Positions 32,808 through 41,180 of a stretch of 64,000 nucleotides of DNA are shown one piece after another. How positions within the stretch are numbered: the first letter of the stretch is position 1; every line of letters starts with the position of its first letter. The notes beneath the pieces were generated by a model. The model made no database searches and was not told the DNA's origin. It worked only from the letters and a program-made list of their open reading frames with translations. Origin of the DNA: CAZAPG01 sp964486935 (GTDB lineage: Bacteria > Chloroflexota > Anaerolineae > 4572-78 > J111); contig CAZAPG010000002.1 in NCBI GenBank assembly GCA_964486935.1, positions 186,001 to 250,000 of the forward strand. The letters run 5' to 3'. The position numbers were made by a program, and so were the translations under genes.

Positions 32808-35663
32808 CTATGGAGCAGACTCTTTGATAGTAATTTCTGCCAGCTTCACAAAATCGACTCCCTCGGCTGTAACCATCCGCCGGCCGGTCGATGAGTCGTA
32901 AAGGCCGGCAATCAGGGTGTAGCTGCCGGGCGCAACGCCCTCCAGCGGCAGGGTCCGGGAGTCTAAAATATGCTGCCGGGGCAGCCAGGTTGAGGTGGGA
33001 TAAGCGCCATCCAGCGGCGGGCGGTCAAAACTGGCAACCAGTTGGCCGTTGGCGTCAAGCAGTTGGGCAAACACCGTATAATCGCGCGCCGGCGGTTGCC
33101 GGCTGCGCCAGCCGAGCGTAAATTCAAGCTGCTGCGGGGTTTGGCCAGTCAACTCAAAACCGGTCAGTTGAATAGCATCCCCATCGAGGCCGAATGACAC
33201 ATTTAGCGGCCGGGCCGGCGGCTCCGGCGGCTGGCCGGGCGACACGTTGAGCCGGTCAAGCCAGGCCGTGTCGCCGCTGCCGTCGGCCAGGGGCACCAGT
33301 TGGCCGCCCTGGTCCGGGTCAATCAGGCCGACGCGCACGGCATAGGCCAGGGGCGGCGTGCCGGGCGGAATCATCAGGTCGTGCTCGTCGCGGATGTAGC
33401 GATAGTTGTCCCAGTGAAAGGTAGGCAGGTTGGTTTCGGTGGTTGCATCGCCGGGGGTGTAGTTGGTGGCGCCGGCTACGGTGGTCAGGGTGTCCAGCCG
33501 GTCCAGATGCACAAACGGCTGCAAATTGACCCGGTGCGGCGCGGCGCTGGTTTGCCAGTAAAGCGTGACCCGCACAAAGCCGCCCGGCTCAACCACGCGC
33601 CGGCTCAGGGTATAACCGGCCAGTTGAATGCCGTTGCTAAACCGGATGTCAACCTGCTGCTGGGCCGGCAACACGCGCTGGCGCGGCGATTCGATGGTGA
33701 ACACGGGGCGCAGCAGCGGCTTGAGCCAGAGCGCGGCTAAGGTAATCAGGGCGAGAGTGGTCAGAGTGATGGGGTTGGTAATTGGTAATTGGTAATTAGT
33801 AAGCGGTAATTTCTGATTGATGGCGGTTAGGGAATGTCTACCGGCCGCGGCTTGCCGCCTGCGAAGAATTTGAGCAGCGACCAGCGCAACCAGCGTCAAC
33901 CCGGTCAGGCTGAGGGCGATGACCCGGATGGGAATTTCGCCGAAGTGAACGGTGAGGGTGTGCTCGCCCGCCGGGATGTTGATGAGCATCAGGCCGGTTT
34001 CGGCTTCGGTGAGCAGCTCAACCGGGCGGCCATCAATTTGGGCGCGCCAGCCGGGGTAGTAAAAATGGTGCAGCCGCAGGGTGAATGCGGCCGGGCTGTT
34101 GATCTGGTAGCGATGCGTCGCCGCGTTTTGTTCCAGCAGCGTGGCCGTAGCCCCGGCGGGCAGGCTGGCGCGGTCCAGCCGGTCGGGAATTTGGCCGGCC
34201 TGGTAGGCGTCAACCAGGGGCGAGGTGGTGGGCGGCGCAGCCACCGTTTGGGGCAGGTACTCGCCCAGGGTGGTAGTGCCGATGGATTGGGAACTGCGCT
34301 CGTAGCGAATCTGGTCGGCCAGGGTGGGCTGGCCGTGTTGGCTAAAGGGAATCACCGGGTACAGATAGGGGGCGACCCCCAGCAGCAACGCGCCAATGCA
34401 CACCCCCGCTGCCGGAAGTTGCAGCCTGTGGGGTAGCCACAATATTGCGCCGCCGGACAGAAGGGCCAGCCCCAAATTGGCCAGCCCCAACATGCGCCAC
34501 GGAAACTCGGCTACCTGCAAAATGGACACAACTTCCCACACGGACCGCGAGGCAGGTATTGACATGAAGGCGGCCCCGGCGGCCAGGGCGGCGAAGAAGA
34601 GGATGGTAAGTGGTAAGTGGTAAGCGGTTATTGGTAAATTTTGACTTCTACCTGCGGCGTTTTGAGTTTCGAGGAATGACGAAGGTCGAAGGACCGCGAA
34701 ACGTGACAAATAACCAACGACCAACAACCCCAAACCGGCCAGGATGAGCGTCACCACGCCCAGCGTGAGCGGCGTATAGGGGTTGGCGGCGCGGGTGTCG
34801 AGGGGCGCAATCCAGGCAAAGAGTTCGCTCCAGTGGGGGTAACGGATGAAAAAGGGGCTTTTCTCCAGGTAGATATCGGCCTGGGCGCGGGTGAAGTGTC
34901 GCTCGATGAAGGCCGGCAGCCAGAAAAAAGCGGAGAGCAGCAGGCCAAGGGGCAAGGCGAACAGGGGGAGGAGAGAGGAGAACGTATTTGCTTTTTGGCT
35001 TTTACCCCATAAATTAAAAAAGACGAGTAGCAGCGTGTAGGCGGCCAGCACCGGGGCAAAGACAAACGCCTGAAACAGATGGCTCAGCATAATGGCCGCG
35101 TAAAAGATGCCGGCCCACACGGTCCAGCCCCAGGCCCCGCTGCGGGCGGCGCGGGTGGCGGCCCACAACGGCCAGGGGAACAGTCCAATGGCCAGCAGTT
35201 GGGGGATGTTGCCGCCTTCCAGCAGCGCCTCGCGCAGGGCAAAGGGGGCAAAGGTGTAAGCCGCCGAAGCCGCCATTCCGGCGGCGCTGCCCCACACCTC
35301 GCGGGCAAACAGGTACATGCCAATTGCGTAAAGCAGAATTGTGAAGATAATCAAAGCCTTAAACGCTGTTTCAAGAGTAACGCCGGGCGGGTCAAAAACC
35401 ATTGCCAGCAGATAGGGCAGCGGCGGCGCAAACACAAACAGCGGATAGCCATAGCCGTAAGCCAAATCGGGCGCCCAGCGCGGCACAATTACCCCTGGCG
35501 CCCAGGCTCGCTCAAATTCCAGAGCGCGGTACAGGTGAATGGTCAAATCCGCCGAGGTGGGCAGGCCCGGTTGCAGCAGCGGCTGAATGGCAAACAGCGC
35601 CAGCGCCGCCGCTATCAGGAGTCCGCCATCTGTTTTATTGAGAAGACGCCAGAACTGACTCAT
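32808..35663 (-). CDS. Large GT-C-like/PTPS-related membrane protein with two C-terminal beta-sandwich modules
   Basis: 951 residues, a paralogue of the gene at 29645. Both share DLTIHLYRALEFERAW (compare the HLMRQVELNQAW equivalent) followed by RWAPDLAYGYGYPLFVFAPP, then a polytopic body. The YfhO-like segment HHFYYPGWRAQIDGRPVELL is about residues 530-550. The tail holds two beta-sandwich modules (QPFVHLDRLDTLT ... and DYTVFAQLLDANGQLVASFD ... YDSSTGRRMV). The gene is divergent from the GT2 gene at 35720, with a 56-bp gap between starts. Probable role: extending or decorating an exported polysaccharide; not certain. Confidence 0.7.
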   Translation of the reverse strand: MSQFWRLLNKTDGGLLIAAALALFAIQPLLQPGLPTSADLTIHLYRALEFERAWAPGVIVPRWAPDLAYGYGYPLFVFAPPLPYLLAMVFDPPGVTLETAFKALIIFTILLYAIGMYLFAREVWGSAAGMAASAAYTFAPFALREALLEGGNIPQLLAIGLFPWPLWAATRAARSGAWGWTVWAGIFYAAIMLSHLFQAFVFAPVLAAYTLLLVFFNLWGKSQKANTFSSLLPLFALPLGLLLSAFFWLPAFIERHFTRAQADIYLEKSPFFIRYPHWSELFAWIAPLDTRAANPYTPLTLGVVTLILAGLGLLVVGYLSRFAVLRPSSFLETQNAAGRSQNLPITAYHLPLTILFFAALAAGAAFMSIPASRSVWEVVSILQVAEFPWRMLGLANLGLALLSGGAILWLPHRLQLPAAGVCIGALLLGVAPYLYPVIPFSQHGQPTLADQIRYERSSQSIGTTTLGEYLPQTVAAPPTTSPLVDAYQAGQIPDRLDRASLPAGATATLLEQNAATHRYQINSPAAFTLRLHHFYYPGWRAQIDGRPVELLTEAETGLMLINIPAGEHTLTVHFGEIPIRVIALSLTGLTLVALVAAQILRRRQAAAGRHSLTAINQKLPLTNYQLPITNPITLTTLALITLAALWLKPLLRPVFTIESPRQRVLPAQQQVDIRFSNGIQLAGYTLSRRVVEPGGFVRVTLYWQTSAAPHRVNLQPFVHLDRLDTLTTVAGATNYTPGDATTETNLPTFHWDNYRYIRDEHDLMIPPGTPPLAYAVRVGLIDPDQGGQLVPLADGSGDTAWLDRLNVSPGQPPEPPARPLNVSFGLDGDAIQLTGFELTGQTPQQLEFTLGWRSRQPPARDYTVFAQLLDANGQLVASFDRPPLDGAYPTSTWLPRQHILDSRTLPLEGVAPGSYTLIAGLYDSSTGRRMVTAEGVDFVKLAEITIKESAP
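33777..33811. repeat. Heptanucleotide array, 5 units
   Basis: GGTAATT GGTAATT GGTAATT AGTAAGC GGTAATT; the minus strand encodes LPLTNYQLPITN in frame. Confidence 0.9.
34605..34729. repeat. Two heptanucleotide arrays (5 and 8 units)
   Basis: 34605-34639 is GGTAAGT GGTAAGT GGTAAGC GGTTATT GGTAAAT. 34674-34729 is GAATGAC GAAGGTC GAAGGAC CGCGAAA CGTGACA AATAACC AACGACC AACAACC. Both fall in a loop between membrane helices. Confidence 0.8.
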
Positions 35664-35719
35664 AGGAAACGTTTAAAGTGAAATGACATTATCAACCACC
35701 GGACTATACCAAAAATACA

Positions 35720-36457
35720 ATGAGCCAACAAACCTCAACGCCCCAAATATCCATTGTTTTGCCCACCTTCAATGAGGCCGGCAACATTGGGCCGTTGATT
35801 GACCGCACCCTGGCCGCGCTGGGCCACACCCCCGGCGGCGTGGAAGTGGTAGTGGTTGATGACAACTCGCCTGATGGCACCTGGCGGCTGGTAGCCCAAA
35901 GAGCGCAGGCCGACCCGCGGGTGCGGCTGATTCATCGCACCGGCGAAAGCGGGCTGACCAGCGCCATTCAGCGCGGTATCCGCGAGGCGCGCGGCCGGTG
36001 GGTCGGCTGGATGGATTGCGACCTGAGCATGCCCCCCGAAGATTGGCCGCAACTGGCCGCAGCCCTGGCCGGTGGGGCCGATATGGCCGTCGGTTCGCGC
36101 TACGTGCCCGGCGGCGGCGATGTGGCCCACTCCTTGACCGGGCGGCTTTTCTCGCGCATCATCAATCTGTGGGCCGGGCTGGTGCTGGTCTGGTCTATAA
36201 AAGATTACACCAGCGGCTTTATTCTGGCCCGCCGCCAGATTTTTGATAAAATCGACCTGCGCGGCGACTACGGCGAATATTGTATCGACCTGCTCTATCG
36301 CGCCCACCGCGCCGGCTACGCCATCCGCGAGCTGCCCTACCTGTGCGTGCCCCGCGAAGCCGGCGAAAGCAAAACCGCCACCAGCGTGTGGGGCTACCTG
36401 ACAAGGGGAGTCAATTATGTAACCACGGTGCTGCGTTTGAGATTTGGGCGGCAATAG
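35720..36457 (+). CDS. GT2 polyprenol-phosphate glycosyltransferase (dolichol-phosphate mannose synthase-like)
   Basis: 245 residues. The GT2 fold is complete: ISIVLPTFNEAGNIGPLID, VVVVDDNSPDGTW (first Asp pair), WVGWMDCDLSMPPEDW with DCD as the metal-binding DxD, and GSRYVPGGG. A hydrophobic stretch (RIINLWAGLVLVW) and KDYTSGFILARR follow, then the C-terminal EYCIDLLYRAHRAGYAIREL. No long C-terminal membrane domain is present. Such enzymes load a sugar (mannose, glucose or galactofuranose) on undecaprenyl phosphate, the donor used by the GT-C proteins on both sides. It is divergent from the gene at 32808. Confidence 0.88.
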   Translation: MSQQTSTPQISIVLPTFNEAGNIGPLIDRTLAALGHTPGGVEVVVVDDNSPDGTWRLVAQRAQADPRVRLIHRTGESGLTSAIQRGIREARGRWVGWMDCDLSMPPEDWPQLAAALAGGADMAVGSRYVPGGGDVAHSLTGRLFSRIINLWAGLVLVWSIKDYTSGFILARRQIFDKIDLRGDYGEYCIDLLYRAHRAGYAIRELPYLCVPREAGESKTATSVWGYLTRGVNYVTTVLRLRFGRQ

Positions 36458-36507
36458 TTTAAGATAAAAGAAAACTCGTATGGCGTGGCGCGTATCCCGC
36501 CAACTTT

Positions 36508-36528
36508 ATGCAACACGCAATACGCAAC
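36508..36528. repeat. Heptanucleotide array (3 units) before mcrB
   Basis: ATGCAAC ACGCAAT ACGCAAC in the 88-bp gap between the GT2 gene and mcrB; a looser extension lies on both sides. Confidence 0.65.
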
Positions 36529-36545
36529 TTTTGAGGTAACTGAAG

Positions 36546-38054
36546 GTGGCCCAAAATAGTCGCCAGGAGCAGAACAACCAACCTGCGCTGGCCGAACCCT
36601 TCTCAAAAATTTTTGCGGACCGGGCCGAGGCCGAGTGGGCTTTTGACCTGCTGCGCGAAGCCAGCCGCCGCCTGCGTATCTCCGGGCCGTATGACCCCCG
36701 TATGGCGGTCACGGTCTCGACCCGCGCCGGGCGACCCTTTCTGCATCTCAACTTTGGCAACTGGCTGGTGCTGGGTTTTAACGGGCCGGGCCACACCTCC
36801 ATCCGCATGGAAATAGCCCTGCTGGCCCATCTGGTTTCCTGGGATGAGCGTTTTGTCTCGTTTGCCTCAGACCGCAAAGAGGGCGAGCCGGAAGTGCGCA
36901 GCTACCAGTTGCCTCTGGAAGCCATCAGGCCGTTGACCAGCCACTTGCAACACGCCTTTGAAACCACGCTCGATTTTATTGCCGATAAATTTGCCGCCTG
37001 GAAACGCTCGCCCCACTGGAAGCAGCACAACCCCGAACTGGTCGAAGCCTTTTTTGACCCCCACCGCCGGGCGCTGCTCTTGGCCGGCGGCCTCGATGAG
37101 CCGGAACTGCGCTACGAGCGTCACTACACCGCCTTTGATTACGAACTGGCCGAAGAGGGGGTTGAGTATGGGGTGGGGGAGAGTGGAGCAATTGACATGA
37201 AACAATCAACAACTCAACAGGAACTGGCTGCCCCCTACCCCCTCTCCCAACTGGCCGCGGATACTGGCCTTGATGAAGAAACCCTCTCCCGCTGGGTGCG
37301 GGCCATCAAGCGAAAGGGGCAGGCTATTCTGTACGGGCCGCCGGGCACGGGCAAAACCTTTGTGGCCGAAAAGCTGGCGGCCCATCTTGTGGGCGGGGGC
37401 GACGGTTTCACAGAACTGGTTCAGTTTCACCCGGCCTACGCCTACGAGGATTTTATCCAGGGCATCCGGCCCCGGAGCGAGGGCGACCGCTTGAGCTATC
37501 CGGTGGCGCCGGGCCGCTTTTTAGAATTTTGCCGCCAGACCCAGCATCGCCGCGATACCTGCGTGCTGATTATCGACGAAATCAACCGGGCCAACCTCTC
37601 CCGCGTATTTGGCGAGTTGATGTATTTGCTGGAGTACCGCGACCGGGCGATTCCGCTGGCCGGGGGCGGTCAATTAAAAATTCCGGCCAATGTGCGGCTC
37701 ATCGGTACCATGAACACGGCGGACCGCTCGATTGCCCTGGTTGACCACGCCCTGCGGCGGCGCTTTGCCTTTATTGCCCTGCGGCCCAACTTTGACGCGC
37801 TGCGCCGCTACCACCAGAAAACCGGCTTTCCGGTTGAGGGACTGATTAACGTTTTAGAGCGGCTCAACCAGCGCATCGAGGATGATTACCGCCTGGGCAT
37901 CACCTTTTTTATGGATGAGCATCTGGCCGACCATGTTGAAGATATCTGGCGGCTGGAGATTGAGCCGTATCTGGAAGAGTACTTTTTTGACCGGCGCGAA
38001 GAGGTCAACGATTTTCGCTGGGAACGAGTCAAAGCGGAGATTTTACCGGCGTGA
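36546..38054 (+). CDS. McrB-like AAA+ GTPase/ATPase of a type IV (McrBC) restriction system
   Basis: 502 residues starting at GTG (36546) with GAGGT ahead. The N-terminal 230 residues are a domain I do not recognise, with FLHLNFGNWLVLGFNG and HFQQ-less linker; this should be the DNA-recognition part. Residues 250-500 are an AAA+ motor: Walker A GPPGTGKT (264-271), a FHPAYAYEDFIQGIRP loop typical of McrB, Walker B LIIDEINRAN (341-350), and GTMNTADRSIALVDHALRRR (387-406). E. coli McrB uses GTP to translocate on methylated DNA together with McrC. The stop overlaps the mcrC start (GTGA), so the two are coupled. Confidence 0.9.
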   Translation: MAQNSRQEQNNQPALAEPFSKIFADRAEAEWAFDLLREASRRLRISGPYDPRMAVTVSTRAGRPFLHLNFGNWLVLGFNGPGHTSIRMEIALLAHLVSWDERFVSFASDRKEGEPEVRSYQLPLEAIRPLTSHLQHAFETTLDFIADKFAAWKRSPHWKQHNPELVEAFFDPHRRALLLAGGLDEPELRYERHYTAFDYELAEEGVEYGVGESGAIDMKQSTTQQELAAPYPLSQLAADTGLDEETLSRWVRAIKRKGQAILYGPPGTGKTFVAEKLAAHLVGGGDGFTELVQFHPAYAYEDFIQGIRPRSEGDRLSYPVAPGRFLEFCRQTQHRRDTCVLIIDEINRANLSRVFGELMYLLEYRDRAIPLAGGGQLKIPANVRLIGTMNTADRSIALVDHALRRRFAFIALRPNFDALRRYHQKTGFPVEGLINVLERLNQRIEDDYRLGITFFMDEHLADHVEDIWRLEIEPYLEEYFFDRREEVNDFRWERVKAEILPA

Positions 38055-39235
38055 ACGTAGAACCCATCCAATTAACCGAATACGAGCCGGCCTGGTTTGA
38101 CTCGCCCGCAATTCCCGCTGAAATTGGCGAGGCGTTGTGGCGGCAGTACGGCAACCAGGTTGCGGTAGAATTCCCCTCGCCCAAAACCGGCGGGCGATGG
38201 CGATTAATGCCGCAAGGCTGGGTGGGACACATCCCGCTGAGTTCGGAATTTCAATTTGCCCTGCGGCCCAAAGTGGCGCTGGAAAATCTGTTCAGAATGT
38301 TGGAATATGCCTACAACCTGCGCAGCTTTTATTGGCTGGACGGGCTGGTGGATTGCCAATCGCTGGCAGAATTTTATGAACGGCTGGCCCACATTTTAGC
38401 CAAACAGGTGCTACAGCGGGGACGCCGCGGACTTTACCGGGCCTACGTACCGCACACCGGGCGGTTGCCCTACCTGCGGGGCCGGCTTGACACGCAGCAC
38501 GTCGCGCGCTCGCCGGGGCAGGTTGGGCTGCGCTGCCGCTTTCAGGAGCACACCGCCGACGTGGCGGAAAACCAAATTTTGGCCTGGACCCTCTTTCTGA
38601 TTGCCCGCAGCGGGTTGTGTTCAGAGCGGGTACTGCCGGCGGTGCGCCGGGCATATCGCGCGCTTCAGGGCGAGGCGCAGTTACAGCCTTACAGCGCGCA
38701 AGCCTGTGTGGGCCGCCAATACAACCGGCTCAACGATGATTACCGCCCCATGCACGCCTTGAGCCGCTTTTTTTTAGAGCACAGCGGGCCGGGACACCAG
38801 CCCGGCAACCGGCAGATGCTCCCCTTTTTGGTGGATATGGCCCGCCTGTTTGAATTATTTGTGGCCGAGTGGCTCAAGGCGCACCCCCCCGGCGGGCTTA
38901 GGGTGACAGCCCAGGAGCGGGTTCATTTAGGCCGTTCGCAATCGCTGCATTTTGTTATTGACCTGGTGTTAAGCAGCGCCGGGAGCGGGCGTCCCCATTA
39001 CGTGCTCGATACCAAATACAAAACGCCCGACAAACCCTCGGCGGAAGATGTGCAACAAATGATTAGCTATGCCCACACCCAGGGCTGTTCCGAAGCAATT
39101 TTAATTTATCCGGCAGATTTGGCCCAGCCTTTTGATGCTGCTATCCGGGGCATTCGCGTGCGCAGCCTCACTTTTGCCCTGACCGGCAACCTGGAGCAGG
39201 CTGGGCAAAGCTTCACAGCGCAATTGCTCCGGTAA
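38051..39235 (+). CDS. McrC-like nuclease of the McrBC restriction system
   Basis: 394 residues starting at GTG. The N-terminus is a beta-rich DUF2357-like part (WRLMPQGWVGHIPLSSEF, ALRPKVALENLFRMLEYAY). The helical middle has GRLPYLRGRLDTQHVAR. The C-terminal PD-(D/E)xK fold has FVIDLVLSS (Asp304), YVLDTKYKT (Asp320, Lys322) and DVQQMISYAHTQGC. The active site is intact, so this is the endonuclease partner of the upstream McrB. Together they should cut foreign methylated DNA. No methyltransferase is beside them, as expected for type IV. Confidence 0.9.
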   Translation: MNVEPIQLTEYEPAWFDSPAIPAEIGEALWRQYGNQVAVEFPSPKTGGRWRLMPQGWVGHIPLSSEFQFALRPKVALENLFRMLEYAYNLRSFYWLDGLVDCQSLAEFYERLAHILAKQVLQRGRRGLYRAYVPHTGRLPYLRGRLDTQHVARSPGQVGLRCRFQEHTADVAENQILAWTLFLIARSGLCSERVLPAVRRAYRALQGEAQLQPYSAQACVGRQYNRLNDDYRPMHALSRFFLEHSGPGHQPGNRQMLPFLVDMARLFELFVAEWLKAHPPGGLRVTAQERVHLGRSQSLHFVIDLVLSSAGSGRPHYVLDTKYKTPDKPSAEDVQQMISYAHTQGCSEAILIYPADLAQPFDAAIRGIRVRSLTFALTGNLEQAGQSFTAQLLR

Positions 39236-39329
39236 AGTTGCATCGCTTGGGGTGTTGGGTAAAATAGGGTTACTAACCAGACCTCGCCTGGTTAAATCTC
39301 TCTGGCGCGTCAGGCTGCCAATCCACCCA

Positions 39330-39737
39330 ATGGCCGGATATTCAAAAACCCCGCTGATAAAAAAATTGGGCATAAAGGCGGGCATCAGGCTGCATATCGT
39401 CAACCCGCCCGCAGATTATTTCGACACGCTGGGCCAACTGCCTGCCGGCGTCATTGAAGTCGACCGGCCGGCCGGACCGCTGGATTTTATTCACTTTTTT
39501 GCCCAACAACGGGCCGAACTCGAGCGGCAAATTCCGGCGCTCAAGCAGGCGCTGGCCTTTGATGGAATGCTGTGGGTCTCGTGGCCCAAAAAAGCCTCAA
39601 AAATAAAAACAGATTTGGATGAAAACGTGGTGCGTAAAATTGGCTTGCAGCATGGGCTGGTTGATGTAAAAGTTTGCGCCGTTGATGATATCTGGTCCGG
39701 TCTAAAATTCGTCTACAGGATAAAAGATAGAAAATGA
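39330..39737 (+). CDS. DUF3052 family protein
   Basis: 135 residues from the ATG at 39330; upstream codons in frame do not continue the family. The family pattern is clear: GYSKTPLIKKLGIKAG, then PLDFIHFFAQQRAELERQ, WVSWPKKASKIKTDL, and LVDVKVCAVDDIWSGLKFV. No catalytic site is known for DUF3052; the fold looks like a small Rossmann-like alpha/beta unit. It overlaps argJ by 4 nt (ATGA), so it is translationally coupled to arginine biosynthesis, though the meaning of that is unknown. Confidence 0.8.
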   Translation: MAGYSKTPLIKKLGIKAGIRLHIVNPPADYFDTLGQLPAGVIEVDRPAGPLDFIHFFAQQRAELERQIPALKQALAFDGMLWVSWPKKASKIKTDLDENVVRKIGLQHGLVDVKVCAVDDIWSGLKFVYRIKDRK

Positions 39738-40954
39738 CAGAATTATCTCCCCTTACCCGCGTGGCCGGCTTTAGGGCGGTAGGCGTGGCCTGCGGCCTGA
39801 AAGAGTCTGGCCGGCCCGACCTGGCCCTGGTATTGAGCGACCGGCCTTGCAGCGCGGCGGCGGTTTTTACGGTCAATACCATTAAGGCCGCACCGGTTTT
39901 GTATGATATGGCCCTGCTAGAGCGCAGCGGCGGCAGGCTGCAAGGCGTGGTCATCAACGCCGGCAATGCCAACGCGGTTACGGGTCAACAGGGTTTGCGC
40001 GACGCCCAACAAATGGCCCGGCTTGCCGAAGCAGCCTGCGGGCTGGCCGAAGACTCTGTTTTTGTAATGAGCACCGGCGTGATTGGTCATAAAATGCCGA
40101 TGGCTAAAATTGAAGCCGGCATCAAAATGGCCGCCAGAGCCATTAAGGGCGCTGCCGGCGAGCAGGGCGTTGACGCAGCCCGCGCCATTATGACCACCGA
40201 CCTGGTACCCAAGGAAAGTTTTGCGCAGGTTGTCATCGACGGCAAACCGGTGAACATTGGGGGCATGGCCAAGGGCAGCGGGATGATTCACCCCAATATG
40301 GCAACCATGCTGTCGGTTATTGTGACCGATGCCGTGATTGAACCAAAACTGTTGCAGGCGGCGTTAACCAGGGCGGTGAATCTCTCTTTTAACCGCGTAA
40401 CTGTTGATGGCGATACCAGCACCAACGATACCGTGGTAATTTTGGCCTCTGGCCGGGCCGGCCATGCGCCTTTGGCCGGGCCGGAACAGCCGTCGTTTGA
40501 GGCATTTGTGGCCGGGCTGACCCAACTCTGCACGCAGCTGGCCAGAGCGGTTGCCCGCGATGGCGAAGGCGCAACCAAGCTGGTTGAAATAACCGTGCGC
40601 GGAGCCGCCACCGAAGCCGAAGCCGAAGCCGCGGCTAAAACTGTAGCCACCTCTCCCTTGATGAAAACCGCTCTCTTTGGCAACGACCCAAACTGGGGCC
40701 GCGCCCTGGCCGCTATTGGCCGCAGCGGCGCGCAGGTTGACCCAACCCAGGTTAATTTGCGGCTGGGCGATTTTCAACTGGTAAAACAGGGCGAACCGCT
40801 GGATTTTGATGCAGAAGCGGCCAGCCGCTGGCTATCCGGGGCCGGCGAAGTAACGCTGGTGGCCGACCTGGGGGTGGGGCAGGCTCAGGCCACCGTTTGG
40901 ACGTGCGACTTCTCTTACAAATACGTTGAAATCAACGCCGAATACCACACCTGA
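39734..40954 (+). CDS. argJ: Bifunctional ornithine acetyltransferase/N-acetylglutamate synthase ArgJ
   Basis: 406 residues, usual length. The self-cleavage site is at Ala190-Thr191 within KGSGMIHPNMATML; Thr191 becomes the N-terminal nucleophile of the beta chain. Other conserved parts are NAGNANAVTGQQG, STGVIGHKMPM, IMTTDLVPKE, and VDGDTSTNDTVV, with the C-terminal NDPNWGRALAAIGRSGA. The protein recycles the acetyl group from N-acetylornithine to glutamate in arginine synthesis. Whether it also makes acetylglutamate from acetyl-CoA cannot be read from sequence. It lies in a short operon behind DUF3052. Confidence 0.95.
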   Translation: MTELSPLTRVAGFRAVGVACGLKESGRPDLALVLSDRPCSAAAVFTVNTIKAAPVLYDMALLERSGGRLQGVVINAGNANAVTGQQGLRDAQQMARLAEAACGLAEDSVFVMSTGVIGHKMPMAKIEAGIKMAARAIKGAAGEQGVDAARAIMTTDLVPKESFAQVVIDGKPVNIGGMAKGSGMIHPNMATMLSVIVTDAVIEPKLLQAALTRAVNLSFNRVTVDGDTSTNDTVVILASGRAGHAPLAGPEQPSFEAFVAGLTQLCTQLARAVARDGEGATKLVEITVRGAATEAEAEAAAKTVATSPLMKTALFGNDPNWGRALAAIGRSGAQVDPTQVNLRLGDFQLVKQGEPLDFDAEAASRWLSGAGEVTLVADLGVGQAQATVWTCDFSYKYVEINAEYHT

Positions 40955-41180
40955 TGGCTGACGATTGAAGTTGGGTTAGGCGCGCCGCACACGGGCTGAT
41001 ATCGACAGGACAGTTAGACTATTGTCATCCTGAATTTAACATGTTAAGGTAATTTAAAATTTGCAGACTTTTTACGCTATGCTTGCCGGCAATCGGCTTG
41101 CGCTCACGGGTGAAGTCGATACAATTATTCTATGGGGGCGGCCATTTGCGTAGGTCAATCATTAAATCAAGGGGTAACAA

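Noticed and set aside
36546..39235. Larger defence island
   Set aside because: Only mcrBC is found; neighbours are sugar and amino-acid genes.
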